Source: Rhodothermales bacterium (GTDB taxonomy: Bacteria > Bacteroidota > Rhodothermia > Rhodothermales > JAHQVL01). Taken from it: 37,364 nucleotides of DNA. The notes beneath the pieces were generated by a model. It ran no database searches. It was not told the origin of the DNA and was given only the letters and a program-made list of their open reading frames with translations. Each line of letters begins with the position of its first letter. Positions within the stretch are counted from its first letter, which is position 1. The stretch is taken from positions 1-37,364 of the forward strand of contig JAWXAX010000216.1 in NCBI GenBank assembly GCA_034439735.1, given 5' to 3'. The position numbers and the translations under genes were made by a program. Below are positions 23,897-33,472 of this stretch, piece by piece.

Positions 23897-25759
23897 TCAG
23901 AGCTCGTCACCGCGTAGGAATCGGATCCGTTCCCGGGCGCGGGGCACGAGCAACGAGCCTGGATAGTCGGTCAGCAGGCGGGTGTAGGCCGCGGCGGCGA
24001 GGTCGGACTGGCCGAGTTCTAATTCGTAGATGTCGGCGGCCTCGAACAGGCTGCGGTCGGTCAGGTGACTCGTGGGATGGATGAGTGGGAATTCGAGCAG
24101 CGCGGCGAGTGCGTCGTTCGCTCGGCCGGCCTGGCGAAGCGCCTGTGCGCGCCCGAAGCGGGCCTCATCGGCCAGGGGGTGGGAGCCGAAGTTCTGCAGG
24201 AGTGAGTCGAGCGCGGCCAGAGCGACGTCGAAGTGCCGCTGGCGGAGGGCCAGGGCGGAACGGGCATACAGCCGAAGCGGCGCGTTGAGTGAATCCGGGC
24301 CCTTGTTTTCGATCAGGACCACTTTTAATTCGATGGCGTCGTTAGCGATATCGGTCGACGTGTTTTCATTCATCGGCGCCGAAATGGTCAGGGCCGATTC
24401 AAACTCGCCCTGGTAGAAGTGCAGCATCGCCAGCTCGTACCGGGCCAGCTCGGCGAGTTCACCGATGCGAAGGCGTTCCACGAGTTTGGCGAAGACGAGG
24501 CGGGCCTGGTCGAGGTCGCCCCGCATGAGGGCGATGCGCCCGATATCGAAGGCGGCCTGATCGGCCACCTCCGTATTGGCATAGATGGCGGTTACCTCCG
24601 CGTAGGCCTGTTCGGCGGCCGGCAGATCGAAGAAGACATCGAGTTGGAGCCGTCCAAGGCGGCCGAGCACCTCTGGATAATAGGGGTGCGTGGGATAGGT
24701 CTTTAGAAAGTGCTGGTAGGCGGCCAGGGCTTCGTCGTAGTGAGGCGCAGGCCGGCGACTGCCTGCATCGTCCACCGCGCGTTCGCCAAGGTCTTCCGCC
24801 TGCTTCTGTAACATGTCGCCCAGGCCGAACTGGGCATCGGCCGCAGCGGGTGAATCTGGATGGCGCTTGAGGACTTCGCGGTAGGCTTCGGAGGCAACGC
24901 CAAAGGCGCCGGCATCGGCGGCTTGCTGGGCGAAGCTAAAAAGGACGTTGCCGTTTTCCTGTTCCAACCGGTCGATGGCGCGGTAGGTCGTGAGCGCATC
25001 ATCGTACCGGTCGGCCTCGAGGTAGAGCCAGCCCAGGAGATCACGAAACGACCGGTTTAGGGGCGTCTTGCGAACGGCTTCTTCGACGACGGGGAGGCTG
25101 GTCTGGAGCACCCCATCCTGGTCCAGAAACCGGCCCAGCCGACTGCGGACAAAGCTGAGCTGCCGATCGCTTTCTTCTATCAACCCGAGGTACTCGGTCA
25201 TCGCCTCCGCGTGGCGGCCGGTCAGGTTAAATAAATACGCCAGATCCATACGGAAGAGCGCCGGATCGTTCAGCGCGGTACGCCCTTTTTCAAGCACCTC
25301 GACGGCGTGTTCAAAGAGACGCACCTCGACGAGGGTCTGGTAGACGACACGGTAGGCGGTGGCCTTATCCGGCTCGAGAGCAATGGCTTCATCCCACGTA
25401 GCAAGCGCGCGGGGCTCATCGCCCATTAGAAAATAGAGTCGGGCCTTCTGCGAGACGAGGACGACGGGAAGTTGCTCGGTGGCGATGCGCTCGTCGATGA
25501 GGCGGATCGCATCGTCATACCGTTTGACGTTTTCGTAGGCCTCCCTCAACTTCTCGTAGACGACGTAGGTCGAAGGGCTGACGGCGTACAGGTCCTCGAG
25601 CAGCGAAATGGCCCGATCGAACTGGCCGGCCCGCAGATAGGTATCGGCCAGCTGGAACCGCGCCGCGAGCGTACTATCGATGTCCTGCGCACGTACAGCC
25701 GGCGCCGCGGCGAGGAGCATCAGCCCGAAGAAAACCCTGAGGAGGGTACACATTCGCAT
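23897..25759 (-). CDS. secreted TPR-repeat protein
   Basis: 620 residues from ATG 25759, with signal peptide MRMCTLLRVFFGLMLL to AVRAQ (about residue 25). The rest is a long array of tetratricopeptide-like helical repeats, for example ADTYLRAGQFDRAISLLEDL near the start, YREVLKRHPDSPAAADAQFGLGD in the middle, and YTRLLTDYPGSLLVPRARERI at the end. Such proteins act as periplasmic or envelope scaffolds, resembling BamD/YbgF-type repeats; the partner is unknown. A short divergent gap separates it from dxr. It is the first gene of the minus-strand run ending at serS. Confidence 0.87.
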   Translation of the reverse strand: MRMCTLLRVFFGLMLLAAAPAVRAQDIDSTLAARFQLADTYLRAGQFDRAISLLEDLYAVSPSTYVVYEKLREAYENVKRYDDAIRLIDERIATEQLPVVLVSQKARLYFLMGDEPRALATWDEAIALEPDKATAYRVVYQTLVEVRLFEHAVEVLEKGRTALNDPALFRMDLAYLFNLTGRHAEAMTEYLGLIEESDRQLSFVRSRLGRFLDQDGVLQTSLPVVEEAVRKTPLNRSFRDLLGWLYLEADRYDDALTTYRAIDRLEQENGNVLFSFAQQAADAGAFGVASEAYREVLKRHPDSPAAADAQFGLGDMLQKQAEDLGERAVDDAGSRRPAPHYDEALAAYQHFLKTYPTHPYYPEVLGRLGRLQLDVFFDLPAAEQAYAEVTAIYANTEVADQAAFDIGRIALMRGDLDQARLVFAKLVERLRIGELAELARYELAMLHFYQGEFESALTISAPMNENTSTDIANDAIELKVVLIENKGPDSLNAPLRLYARSALALRQRHFDVALAALDSLLQNFGSHPLADEARFGRAQALRQAGRANDALAALLEFPLIHPTSHLTDRSLFEAADIYELELGQSDLAAAAYTRLLTDYPGSLLVPRARERIRFLRGDEL

Positions 25760-25883
25760 AGGAGTCAGTACATTTCGGCGGCCTCGCAACCGGTAGGTAG
25801 TGCAGGGCGTCGCCGGTTAGTTGCCATGATCACCCGGCGCCGCGCCGAGTGTACGCCCCGATGGAGGTACGCAAAACCCGAAG

Positions 25884-27104
25884 ATGATGAATCGTCCTGA
25901 CGCGCGACCTGCTCCAACACGACGTGATGCAAATAAAGGGCCTGTTCAACGGCTTGCCGTACTGGGGGCGACCGGCTCGATCGGTACGCAAACGCTAGAC
26001 GTTGTACGGCTATTCCCGGAAAAGTTCAAGGTTGTCGCCCTCGCGGCGTATCGTAATATTGATCGATTGTATGACCAGGCGATCGAGTTCCGGCCGGCCT
26101 GTGTGGCCGTCGGGGATGCCGCCTGCGCGGCGGTATTGCAGCAGCGATTGGCGGGAACAGGGATCGTGGTGGTGCACGGGAGGGAAGGCCTGCGCGAGGC
26201 GGCGTGCTGGCCGGAGGTGGACGTCGTGATGGCGGCGATCGTGGGGTTCGCCGGGCTGGAATCCGTCATCGCCGGCATCGAAGCCGGCCGGACGATCGCA
26301 CTGGCGAACAAAGAGACGCTGGTGGTGGCCGGTGCGCGCGTTAATGCTCTTTTGGCCGCTCGGGGAGGACGGATGGTGCCTGTGGATAGCGAGCATTCGG
26401 CGATTTTTCAATGTCTGGTCGGCGAGCCGGCGCTGGCCGTGGAATCCATCACGCTGACGGCTTCCGGCGGGCCGTTTCGGACACGGCCGGCAGGCACATT
26501 CGCCGGCATCACGCGTGAGGAAGCGCTCCAGCATCCAAACTGGGCGATGGGAAGTAAGATCACCATCGATTCCGCTACGATGATGAACAAGGGGCTGGAA
26601 GTGATCGAGGCGCACTGGCTCTTTCATCTGGCTCCGGATCGGATCGACGTTCTCGTTCACCCGCAATCGATCGTCCATTCGATGGTGACCTTCGCGGACG
26701 GGAGCACGAAGGCGCAGATGGGGCAGCCGGACATGAAGGTGCCCATCCAGTACGCGTTAAGTTACCCGGACCGGTGGCCGGCGCCGCATCCTCGGATCGA
26801 TTGGGGCCGGGCCGGACGGCTCGATTTTGAGCGACCGGATCGGCTCAAATTCCCCTGCCTGGATCTGGCATATGAGGCCCTGCGGCGTGGCGGCGCCGCG
26901 CCGGCGGTGCTGAATGCCGCCAACGAGGCGGCCGTCGGGCTCTTCCTCCAGGAGCGCATCCGCTTTATCGATATCCCGAACGCGATCGAAAAGGCGCTTG
27001 CCGTCTTCGAGACCCCGGCAGACCCCTCCATCGAGGATCTGGTGGCGATCGACCAGGCGGTGCGTGCGCGCATCGAGGAACTCTACGGCGCTCCCGCCTA
27101 TTGA
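25884..27104 (+). CDS. dxr: 1-deoxy-D-xylulose-5-phosphate reductoisomerase
   Basis: Second step of the MEP isoprenoid pathway: DXP to 2-C-methyl-D-erythritol 4-phosphate with NADPH and a divalent metal, in the cytosol. 406 residues from ATG 25884, with a second ATG right after. NADPH-binding LGATGSIGTQ at about 27-36, ANKETLV at 141-147, metal-binding DSEHSAIFQ at 168-176, and GSKITIDSATMMNKGLEVIEA with HPQSIVHSMV further on. All are typical. About 20 extra N-terminal residues precede the fold. It heads the envelope cluster, 85 bp before rseP, with a hairpin between. Confidence 0.97.
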   Translation: MMNRPDARPAPTRRDANKGPVQRLAVLGATGSIGTQTLDVVRLFPEKFKVVALAAYRNIDRLYDQAIEFRPACVAVGDAACAAVLQQRLAGTGIVVVHGREGLREAACWPEVDVVMAAIVGFAGLESVIAGIEAGRTIALANKETLVVAGARVNALLAARGGRMVPVDSEHSAIFQCLVGEPALAVESITLTASGGPFRTRPAGTFAGITREEALQHPNWAMGSKITIDSATMMNKGLEVIEAHWLFHLAPDRIDVLVHPQSIVHSMVTFADGSTKAQMGQPDMKVPIQYALSYPDRWPAPHPRIDWGRAGRLDFERPDRLKFPCLDLAYEALRRGGAAPAVLNAANEAAVGLFLQERIRFIDIPNAIEKALAVFETPADPSIEDLVAIDQAVRARIEELYGAPAY

Positions 27105-27112
27105 ATAGCCGT

Positions 27113-27148
27113 CTGCCGGGCGCGCGACCATCACGCGTGGCTCGGCAG
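27113..27148. other. hairpin between dxr and rseP
   Basis: CTGCCG (27113-27118) pairs with CGGCAG (27143-27148), and further GC/CGCG pairing is possible inside. Pyrimidine-rich sequence with six T follows about 15 bp later, before the rseP start. It could be an mRNA processing site or weak attenuator inside the operon. Confidence 0.45.
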
Positions 27149-27189
27149 AACCTATGGTTACCCTTTTTTCTCCCTTTTCGGAAGGAAGT

Positions 27190-28614
27190 ATGGAAGTTGT
27201 ACTCAGCATTCTTTCGTCCATTTTCTGGGTGTTGATCGCCATCACCATCCTCGTGTTTGTCCACGAGATGGGGCATTTCCTCACCGCGAAATGGTTCAAG
27301 ATGCGGGTGGATAAGTTCTCCGTGGGCTTTCCGCCCAAAATTTTTAGCCGGCAGATCGGGGAGACAGAGTACGTGTTGGGTGCTACCCCGCTCGGGGGTT
27401 ATGTGAAGATCGCGGGCATGGTGGACGAGAGCATGGATACCGAGTTCGCCAACTCGGAGCCGCAGCCCTGGGAGTTTCGTTCGAAACCCGTGTGGCAGCG
27501 CATCATTGTGATCACGGCCGGCGTCTTCTTTAATGTCGTCCTGGCGGTCATCATATTTTCGTGCCTCAAATTCTTTTACGGGGAGCCTTACATTCCCGCC
27601 GACCGGGTAGAACAGGTCCATGTGGCAACCGGGTCGCCGGCCCACGTTATGGGGTTGCGTACCGGCGATCGCGTGGTGAGCGTCAGCGGCAAGAAGCTGG
27701 AGCGGTTTCATGATCTCGACGCGATAGAGTCGATCCTGGCCGACCCGATGACGGTCACGGTGCTCCGTGAGGGCCAGGAGCTGACGTTTCAGGGCCCCGA
27801 TGACATCATGACCCAGCTGGGTCGTGCCAGGCCGGCCGGTTTTGGGGTCACATTTACGCCGTCCATCATCGGGGGAGTCTCCTCGGGCTGGTCCGCCGCT
27901 GAAGCGGGTTTACAGCCGTTTGACCGGGTTGTGGGGATGGGGGATGAGCCGGTAAATTTCTGGGCACAGATGACCGAATTAATTCAAAGCTCGCAGGGAG
28001 ACTCCGTCTTGCTGCGCTGGTCGCGTCCCGATTCGTTGTTCGATGCAAGCGTCGACATGCCGGCGACTACGGCATTGCTTCGCCATGAGAACGGGTTTCG
28101 CTTGTACGAGGCCAAGATCGCACCTCGCCTGGACGACGGCGACAGTAAGTATAAGCTCGGCGTTTTTGCGCCTTCGTACGATGTGATTGCCGCGGCGTAT
28201 GGGCGGGTGTATGAGCACTTCGGGCTCTTCGGCGCTATCAACGCCGGCATGCGCGAGACCTGGATCAACGCCAGCGCCATCGTGACCAGCCTGCAACGGG
28301 TATTCTCCGGCCGGGAGGATCTGCGAGAGAATCTTGGAGGTCCGGTGATGGTCGCGAAAGTGACGCGCCAGGCCGCCGAGGCCGGGGCGTATTATTTCTG
28401 GCAGATCGTCGCGGTGCTTTCGATCACTCTGGCGATCATGAACATCCTGCCCATACCCGTGCTCGATGGCGGCCATTTGGTGTTCCTGATTTACGAGGGC
28501 ATCACGCGCCGCGAGCCGTCGCTTAAAGTACGGATGTGGCTACAACAGATCGGGATGATCCTGTTGTTGCTGTTCATGACATTCCTTGTGTTTAACGACA
28601 TCCTGCGCCTTTGA
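27190..28614 (+). CDS. rseP: site-2 zinc metalloprotease, RseP family
   Basis: Inner-membrane intramembrane protease; in E. coli it cleaves anti-sigma RseA to release sigma-E. 474 residues from ATG 27190, preceded by a purine-rich ggaaggaa. Zinc motif HEMGH at 25-29 in the first transmembrane helix, PLGGYVKIAG after it, two PDZ domains (about 120-290; SPAHVMGLRTGDRVVSV and AAEAGLQPFDRVVGMG), and the C-terminal NILPIPVLDGGH that supplies the third zinc ligand, followed by two membrane helices. ATG 27154 is an alternative start, but the T-rich stretch and hairpin before 27190 favour the shorter one. Its anti-sigma substrate is not in the window. Confidence 0.95.
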   Translation: MEVVLSILSSIFWVLIAITILVFVHEMGHFLTAKWFKMRVDKFSVGFPPKIFSRQIGETEYVLGATPLGGYVKIAGMVDESMDTEFANSEPQPWEFRSKPVWQRIIVITAGVFFNVVLAVIIFSCLKFFYGEPYIPADRVEQVHVATGSPAHVMGLRTGDRVVSVSGKKLERFHDLDAIESILADPMTVTVLREGQELTFQGPDDIMTQLGRARPAGFGVTFTPSIIGGVSSGWSAAEAGLQPFDRVVGMGDEPVNFWAQMTELIQSSQGDSVLLRWSRPDSLFDASVDMPATTALLRHENGFRLYEAKIAPRLDDGDSKYKLGVFAPSYDVIAAAYGRVYEHFGLFGAINAGMRETWINASAIVTSLQRVFSGREDLRENLGGPVMVAKVTRQAAEAGAYYFWQIVAVLSITLAIMNILPIPVLDGGHLVFLIYEGITRREPSLKVRMWLQQIGMILLLLFMTFLVFNDILRL

Positions 28615-28722
28615 CGGCGGAACGATTGGCGCCGGCGTCCGCCGTCCAGTCGCTGACCGGTATCCTTGCCAGAGCCGAGTCTTTTTGCAGAACAGGGCTT
28701 TACCAGAATCGGTTACGGCGTC

Positions 28723-29502
28723 GTGCACGTTCCATCCCCCAGTGTTGAAGGCATTCCCGCCAGTGATGCTGCCCTGCAGGCGTCGCTGAAGGCCCAGGGA
28801 GCCATCCCTCGCCACGTGGCGATCATCATGGACGGCAATGGACGCTGGGCGAAAAGCCGGGGCAAGATGCGCGTGACAGGGCACTACGAGGGTGTGGAGT
28901 CCGTGCGAGATGTTACAGAAGCCTGTGCGCAGCTGGGCGTGCAATACCTCACTCTGTACGCATTCAGCACCGAAAACTGGAACCGCCCGCCCAGCGAAGT
29001 CGACGCCTTGATGACGCTCCTGATCCATACGATCCGGCGGGAGAAAAAAACGTTGATCGACAACAAAGTACTGTTACGCGCGATTGGCGATATCGAGGCC
29101 CTGCCGGCGGCCTGCGTAAACGTCTTGGAGGAGTCTCAGGCCGAGAATCCGGCCGATTACCGGATGATCCTCACGCTGGCCCTGTCGTACAGCGGTCGGT
29201 GGGACATCCTGCATGCCGTACGCGAGTTAGCCCGCCAGGCGCGCGACGGCGAGATCGATCCCGAGGCCATCGACGATGCCTTATTCAGCCGGCGCCTGAG
29301 CACGGGCGCGTATCCGGATCCCGACCTGCTCATTCGCACCGGGGGAGAGCTTCGTGTGTCTAACTTCCTGCTCTGGCAGATTGCCTACGCCGAGATGTAT
29401 CTCACCGAGGCCTTCTGGCCGGATTTCCGTCGTCGCCAGTTGTACGAGGCCATTGCGAGCTACCAGCAGCGCGACCGACGATTCGGGCGGGTAGACCTGT
29501 AA
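28723..29502 (+). CDS. uppS: undecaprenyl diphosphate synthase (cis-prenyltransferase)
   Basis: Condenses isopentenyl diphosphate onto farnesyl diphosphate to make the C55 lipid carrier for peptidoglycan and O-antigen, at the inner membrane. 259 residues from GTG 28723. Catalytic Asp37 in HVAIIMDGNGRWAK, YAFSTENWNRP, and the C-terminal LIRTGGELRVSNFLLWQIAYAE. The frame opens at TTG 28666 and there is no upstream ATG; the GTG gives the usual family length. It lies about 110 bp after rseP and 150 bp before bamA, same strand. Confidence 0.95.
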   Translation: MHVPSPSVEGIPASDAALQASLKAQGAIPRHVAIIMDGNGRWAKSRGKMRVTGHYEGVESVRDVTEACAQLGVQYLTLYAFSTENWNRPPSEVDALMTLLIHTIRREKKTLIDNKVLLRAIGDIEALPAACVNVLEESQAENPADYRMILTLALSYSGRWDILHAVRELARQARDGEIDPEAIDDALFSRRLSTGAYPDPDLLIRTGGELRVSNFLLWQIAYAEMYLTEAFWPDFRRRQLYEAIASYQQRDRRFGRVDL

Positions 29503-29654
29503 GGCGCTCCGATTACTTGCCCCGAAGCGATATCCCGCACGATCCGCAATAAAGCATCCGCCGTTTGCGTTCACAGGTCAACAGGTGGCCTGGCCGCGTC
29601 GAAACCAAGCCGGCAGACCGCTAGTCTAATAGCCCCACCCTTTTGGCCCGCCTC

Positions 29655-32174
29655 ATGAGTTTGTCCAGGTTCTTGCCCACCATGCATGTAGTCTCCGTAG
29701 CGGGCGCGTTTGCTCTCTGTTTATTCGCCCTGCCCGTAGCCGCTCAGGTTGCCGGTGGGGAATTGCCGGCCGGTAGCAGCGAGTTGTTCGCACAGGCGCC
29801 GACCGAAATTAAAATCGCTGGCGTCGAGGTCGATGGCGTGGAGGGCGAAAACATCGCGGCCTTTATCGTGCAGACGAGCGGCCTCCAGGTGGGCGAGATG
29901 ATCACGCTGCCGCTGGACCCGGGTTTTGGCGACGCGATCCGGTCCGTCTTTCGGCTTGGAAACTATAGTGACGTCAAGATCCTCGAATCGCGTCGGGCTG
30001 AAGAGGGGGTCTACCTGACGATCAAAGTCACCTCCATCCCCCGTCTGGGCGAGTACACGTTTGCCGGCGTGCGCAAGAGCCACCGGAGCGACCTGAAGGA
30101 GAAGGCGCCGCTCCTGAGCCGGACCCCGCTGCGTCAGGGGGACATCGAGCGAACGATCCAGGTGATCAAAGAATTTTACCGCGAGCAGGGCCGGCCGACC
30201 ACCGAGGTGGAAGTCGAGCGCATCGAGCAAGCAGACAACACAGTCGACGTCACGTTCAACGTCAAGCGCGGTCCGGTGGTAGAGGTGGAGGAAATCCGGC
30301 TGAGTGGTATCGAGCAGGTCGATACCAAGAAGCTGATTAAATCCCTCGAGACGAAGGAAAATAAATGGTGGCGGTTCTGGAAGAAGTCGAAGTTCGATCC
30401 GAAGAAGTACGACGAGGATTTGCAGAAGGCCGTCGCGTTTATGAACGAGAAGGGCCATTTCGACGCCCGCGTCGTGAGCGATTCGGTCTATTTGATCGAG
30501 GAAGGGGGAAAGCCGGGGATGATCATTGAACTCGATCTACACGAGGGACCCCGGTACCACATCCGGAATATCTCGTGGGAAGGGAATACCGTCTACCCCG
30601 ACGACGTATTGTCGCAGTCGCTGGGCGTTTTGGAGGGCGACATGTACAATAGCAAGAAACTCGAGCAGAACCTCTACGCGAACAAGCAGAGTTCGGACGT
30701 ATCCAGTATCTACATGAACCGGGGGTACATGACCTTCCGCGTAGATCCGGCGATCCGTGTCGTCGAGGGTGATTCGCTCGATATGAGTTTCGACATCTCG
30801 GAGGGCGACATCTTCGAATTCGGGCAGGTAGAGATCGCCGGCAACGACAAAACGAAGGACCACGTCATCCGGCGGGAGCTGTATACGATTCCCGGGCAGA
30901 CCTTCAGCCGCGATGCGATTCAGGAGTCGATCCGGCGCCTGATGCAGCTCAACTACTTCAGCCAGGAGTCGCTTGGCGGCGGGCCCGGCATCGCGGTGGA
31001 CGAGCAGAATAAGGTGGTCGATCTCACGTATTCGCTCGAGGAGACGGGCAGCGACCAGCTACAGCTTTCGGGCACCTGGGGCAGCTTTGGCCTGGTGCTC
31101 AGCCTGGGGTTCGAGTTTAACAACTTCTCTGCCCAGAACTTCTTCAAGAAAGGCGCGTGGCGCCCGTTGCCGAGCGGCGATGGCCAGCGGCTTTCACTTG
31201 GCATCCAGACGAACGGGCGGTACTATCAGAATTACTCGATCGGCTATACAGAGCCGTGGTTCCGCGGTAAGCCAACGCCGGTCGGGTTCTCGGTGTCTTA
31301 TTCCCGTATCGGCCAGAATCCCTTCTTTTCCGTTTCGAATGGCGCGCTCACCACGGGGACGGGGCGTGTCTTTTATGAGAAGCGCCTCAAATGGCCGGAT
31401 GACAAGTTCAGCTACCTGAGCGGTGTTCAGTTCCAGTACACCAACAACGACAGTTTGTATGCGTCGCTTCCACAGGGTATCAGCCGCGAAGTATCGCTTC
31501 AACAGGTAATCTCGCGCAACTCGACGGACAATCCCATGTTTCCGTCGCGGGGTTCGAACGTGCGGTTCTCGCTGGAGGTCGCCCCGCCGGTCGGCAACTT
31601 TATCCAGTACCATAAATGGCGCTTCCAGAATAGCTGGCACGTGCCCATTCTGCCCAAGATCACGTTGAGCGTAACGAGCGACTTCGGCTACGTAGGCTCG
31701 TTGACCGGCGAAGACGTCCGCTTCCAGCGCTTTGTAGTGGGCGGATCACCCTTCGACACACAGGGCACGTTTAACCGGTTCTTTTTCGCGACGGATATCG
31801 TGTACATGCGCGGGTATCCGTCCGGGGCGCTCGGGCCTCGCGAGAACAACGAACCGGTTGGCGGCCGTATCCTGAACAAGTATACCTCCGAGTTGCGATG
31901 GATGGCCATCCAGTCTGAGCAGCTGCAGGCCGCGCCGTACCTCTTTATGGACGGGGCAAACACCTGGAACAACTTCAATGCCTATAACCCCGCAGAACTC
32001 TACCGGTCCGCCGGCGTAGGTATGCGGTTCTTCCTACCGATTCTTGGGATGCTGGAGCTGGCCTACGGGTACAGTTTCGATGAGTTCGAGCCGACGGCGC
32101 TTTCGCGGACGAGCCACGACGGCACCCGGCAGTGGCTGTTCCAGTTCACAATCGGTCAGGGCTTTAACCAATAG
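29655..32174 (+). CDS. bamA: outer-membrane protein assembly factor BamA (Omp85)
   Basis: Inserts beta-barrel proteins into the outer membrane. 839 residues from ATG 29655, with a signal peptide ending PVAAQ (about residue 31). Five POTRA domains follow (about 50-450), starting at IKIAGVEVDGVEG, PRLGEYTFAGV, VEVEEIRLSGIE, YHIRNISWEGNTVYPDD and FEFGQVEIAGNDKT. The third carries a Trp/Lys-rich insertion (KWWRFWKKSK) I recall as usual in Bacteroidota. The C-terminal barrel runs from about 460 and includes SIGYTEPWFRGKPTPVGF and VGMRFFLPILGMLELAYGYSFD. A TTG at 29643 would add four residues. Two Skp chaperone genes follow, as in many genomes. Confidence 0.97.
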   Translation: MSLSRFLPTMHVVSVAGAFALCLFALPVAAQVAGGELPAGSSELFAQAPTEIKIAGVEVDGVEGENIAAFIVQTSGLQVGEMITLPLDPGFGDAIRSVFRLGNYSDVKILESRRAEEGVYLTIKVTSIPRLGEYTFAGVRKSHRSDLKEKAPLLSRTPLRQGDIERTIQVIKEFYREQGRPTTEVEVERIEQADNTVDVTFNVKRGPVVEVEEIRLSGIEQVDTKKLIKSLETKENKWWRFWKKSKFDPKKYDEDLQKAVAFMNEKGHFDARVVSDSVYLIEEGGKPGMIIELDLHEGPRYHIRNISWEGNTVYPDDVLSQSLGVLEGDMYNSKKLEQNLYANKQSSDVSSIYMNRGYMTFRVDPAIRVVEGDSLDMSFDISEGDIFEFGQVEIAGNDKTKDHVIRRELYTIPGQTFSRDAIQESIRRLMQLNYFSQESLGGGPGIAVDEQNKVVDLTYSLEETGSDQLQLSGTWGSFGLVLSLGFEFNNFSAQNFFKKGAWRPLPSGDGQRLSLGIQTNGRYYQNYSIGYTEPWFRGKPTPVGFSVSYSRIGQNPFFSVSNGALTTGTGRVFYEKRLKWPDDKFSYLSGVQFQYTNNDSLYASLPQGISREVSLQQVISRNSTDNPMFPSRGSNVRFSLEVAPPVGNFIQYHKWRFQNSWHVPILPKITLSVTSDFGYVGSLTGEDVRFQRFVVGGSPFDTQGTFNRFFFATDIVYMRGYPSGALGPRENNEPVGGRILNKYTSELRWMAIQSEQLQAAPYLFMDGANTWNNFNAYNPAELYRSAGVGMRFFLPILGMLELAYGYSFDEFEPTALSRTSHDGTRQWLFQFTIGQGFNQ

Positions 32175-32217
32175 GCGATTTACTCCGTAGCATTATCCAG
32201 TAATCCGCGATTTCCGC

Positions 32218-32814
32218 ATGCGCGATCTCATAACATCCCGAGGGACCCCCCAGTCCATACGCCCGGCCCTTCGTCGGCTGGTTGGTGCGTGCGTGTTTGC
32301 CCTGGCTGCGGCCCTAGCGCCTGCGGTGGAGGCGCAACAGCGTATCGGGTACGTGGATTCTGACTACATCCTTGAAAAGGTGCCCGAGTTTGCGACGATC
32401 CAGCAAAACATCGATCGGCAGACGCAGGAGTGGGAAAAGGAGCTAGAGACGAGTCAGACGGCCGTCGATGAACTATTCCGTGAATACCAGGCCCGCGAGC
32501 TGCTGTACACGAACGAAGAGCGGAAGCGGAAGCGGGAAGAGATCATGCAGGCCGAGCAGGACATGGAGCGCCTCCGGATGCGGTATTTTGGACCGGATGG
32601 CGAACTGTATACCCAGCAGGATAATCTGATGCGGCCGCTGCAAGAGCGTGTGCTCGAAGCGATCGAGAAGGTGGCGGCTGAGGATGGATTCGATTATATC
32701 TTCGACAAAAGCGGAGACTTTCTCTTTCTGTTCGCACGTGAGCAGCACAACGTGAGCGATCGCGTTCTGGAGGAACTCGGCATCGACCTCGAAGCCCCGG
32801 GCGCCCGCCGTTGA
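32218..32814 (+). CDS. Skp/OmpH family periplasmic chaperone (first copy)
   Basis: 198 residues from ATG 32218. An N-terminal signal sequence ends near AVEAQQ (about residue 41), then RIGYVDSDYILEKVPEF, the OmpH/Skp start motif. Long helical tentacle sequence rich in Glu/Gln/Arg (EKELETSQTAVDELF) and the C-terminal ADGFDYIFDKSG-like strand (EDGFDYIFDKSG) complete the family pattern. It carries unfolded outer-membrane proteins to BamA. It sits 43 bp after bamA and 65 bp before a second Skp gene. The signal sequence has an unusually long n-region. Confidence 0.92.
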   Translation: MRDLITSRGTPQSIRPALRRLVGACVFALAAALAPAVEAQQRIGYVDSDYILEKVPEFATIQQNIDRQTQEWEKELETSQTAVDELFREYQARELLYTNEERKRKREEIMQAEQDMERLRMRYFGPDGELYTQQDNLMRPLQERVLEAIEKVAAEDGFDYIFDKSGDFLFLFAREQHNVSDRVLEELGIDLEAPGARR

Positions 32815-32879
32815 GGCCGGCTCCCTTACGTTTCACCCGCGACCCCTTACCGGAAACCACCCATAAACCCTGTTTCAGA

Positions 32880-33455
32880 ATGCGTAGCTTGTTTCTTTCA
32901 GCGTCCCTCTTTCTCCTGGTAGCCCTTACGCTCGTCGCCACCCCGCAGGCGGCGCACGCACAGATGCTGAAGGTCGGATATACGGACCACGAGGTGATCA
33001 TCGTCAATATGCCGGCGTACACCCAGGTTCAAAACCGCCTTCGGGCCGAATACGAGGGAGGCCAGCAGGCGCTGCAGTCGCTCGCGGCAGACTTCCAGGC
33101 CGAAGTCGAGACGTATCAGAAGCAGCAGCCGCTGCTCTCCGCCGAGCGTCGTACGGAGAAGGAAACCGAACTCGCCAAGCGCCAGACGGAAATTCAGGAG
33201 GCCGCCGGCCGCAAAGATCAGGAGATCGGCATGCTTGAAGCCGAACTGATGAAGCCACTCCTCGAGCAGGTTCAAACAGCGATCGACGCCGTGGCGAAGG
33301 AAAAGTCGCTGGACCTCGTCCTCCGTTATCAGGTCGGTGGCGGCCAGCCGGTGCTGCTGTATGCCAATCCGGAAAAGGTGGTGGACATCACTATCGATGT
33401 CGCCAAAAAGCTCGGCATTGAAGTTGACGAAACCGCGGCCGACGCGGCCAACTGA
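32880..33455 (+). CDS. Skp/OmpH family periplasmic chaperone (second copy)
   Basis: 191 residues from ATG 32880. Signal peptide ends in AAHAQ (about residue 28). LKVGYTDHEVIIVNMPAY replaces the usual VGYVD motif, with Thr for Val. A coiled-coil helical arm (LAADFQAEVETYQKQQ, RRTEKETELAKRQTEIQ) and the C-terminal KSLDLVLRYQVGG strand match Skp. The frame opens at 32811, inside the first copy's last codons, but the signal peptide supports ATG 32880. The strong terminator at 33473 closes the operon. Confidence 0.92.
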   Translation: MRSLFLSASLFLLVALTLVATPQAAHAQMLKVGYTDHEVIIVNMPAYTQVQNRLRAEYEGGQQALQSLAADFQAEVETYQKQQPLLSAERRTEKETELAKRQTEIQEAAGRKDQEIGMLEAELMKPLLEQVQTAIDAVAKEKSLDLVLRYQVGGGQPVLLYANPEKVVDITIDVAKKLGIEVDETAADAAN

Positions 33456-33472
33456 GCGTATCGTTCGTTCTG

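Noticed and set aside
27154-27189. Longer N-terminus of RseP from ATG 27154
   Set aside because: The extra 12 codons cover a T-rich stretch and hairpin-proximal sequence. The ATG at 27190 has a purine-rich site and gives the usual family start.
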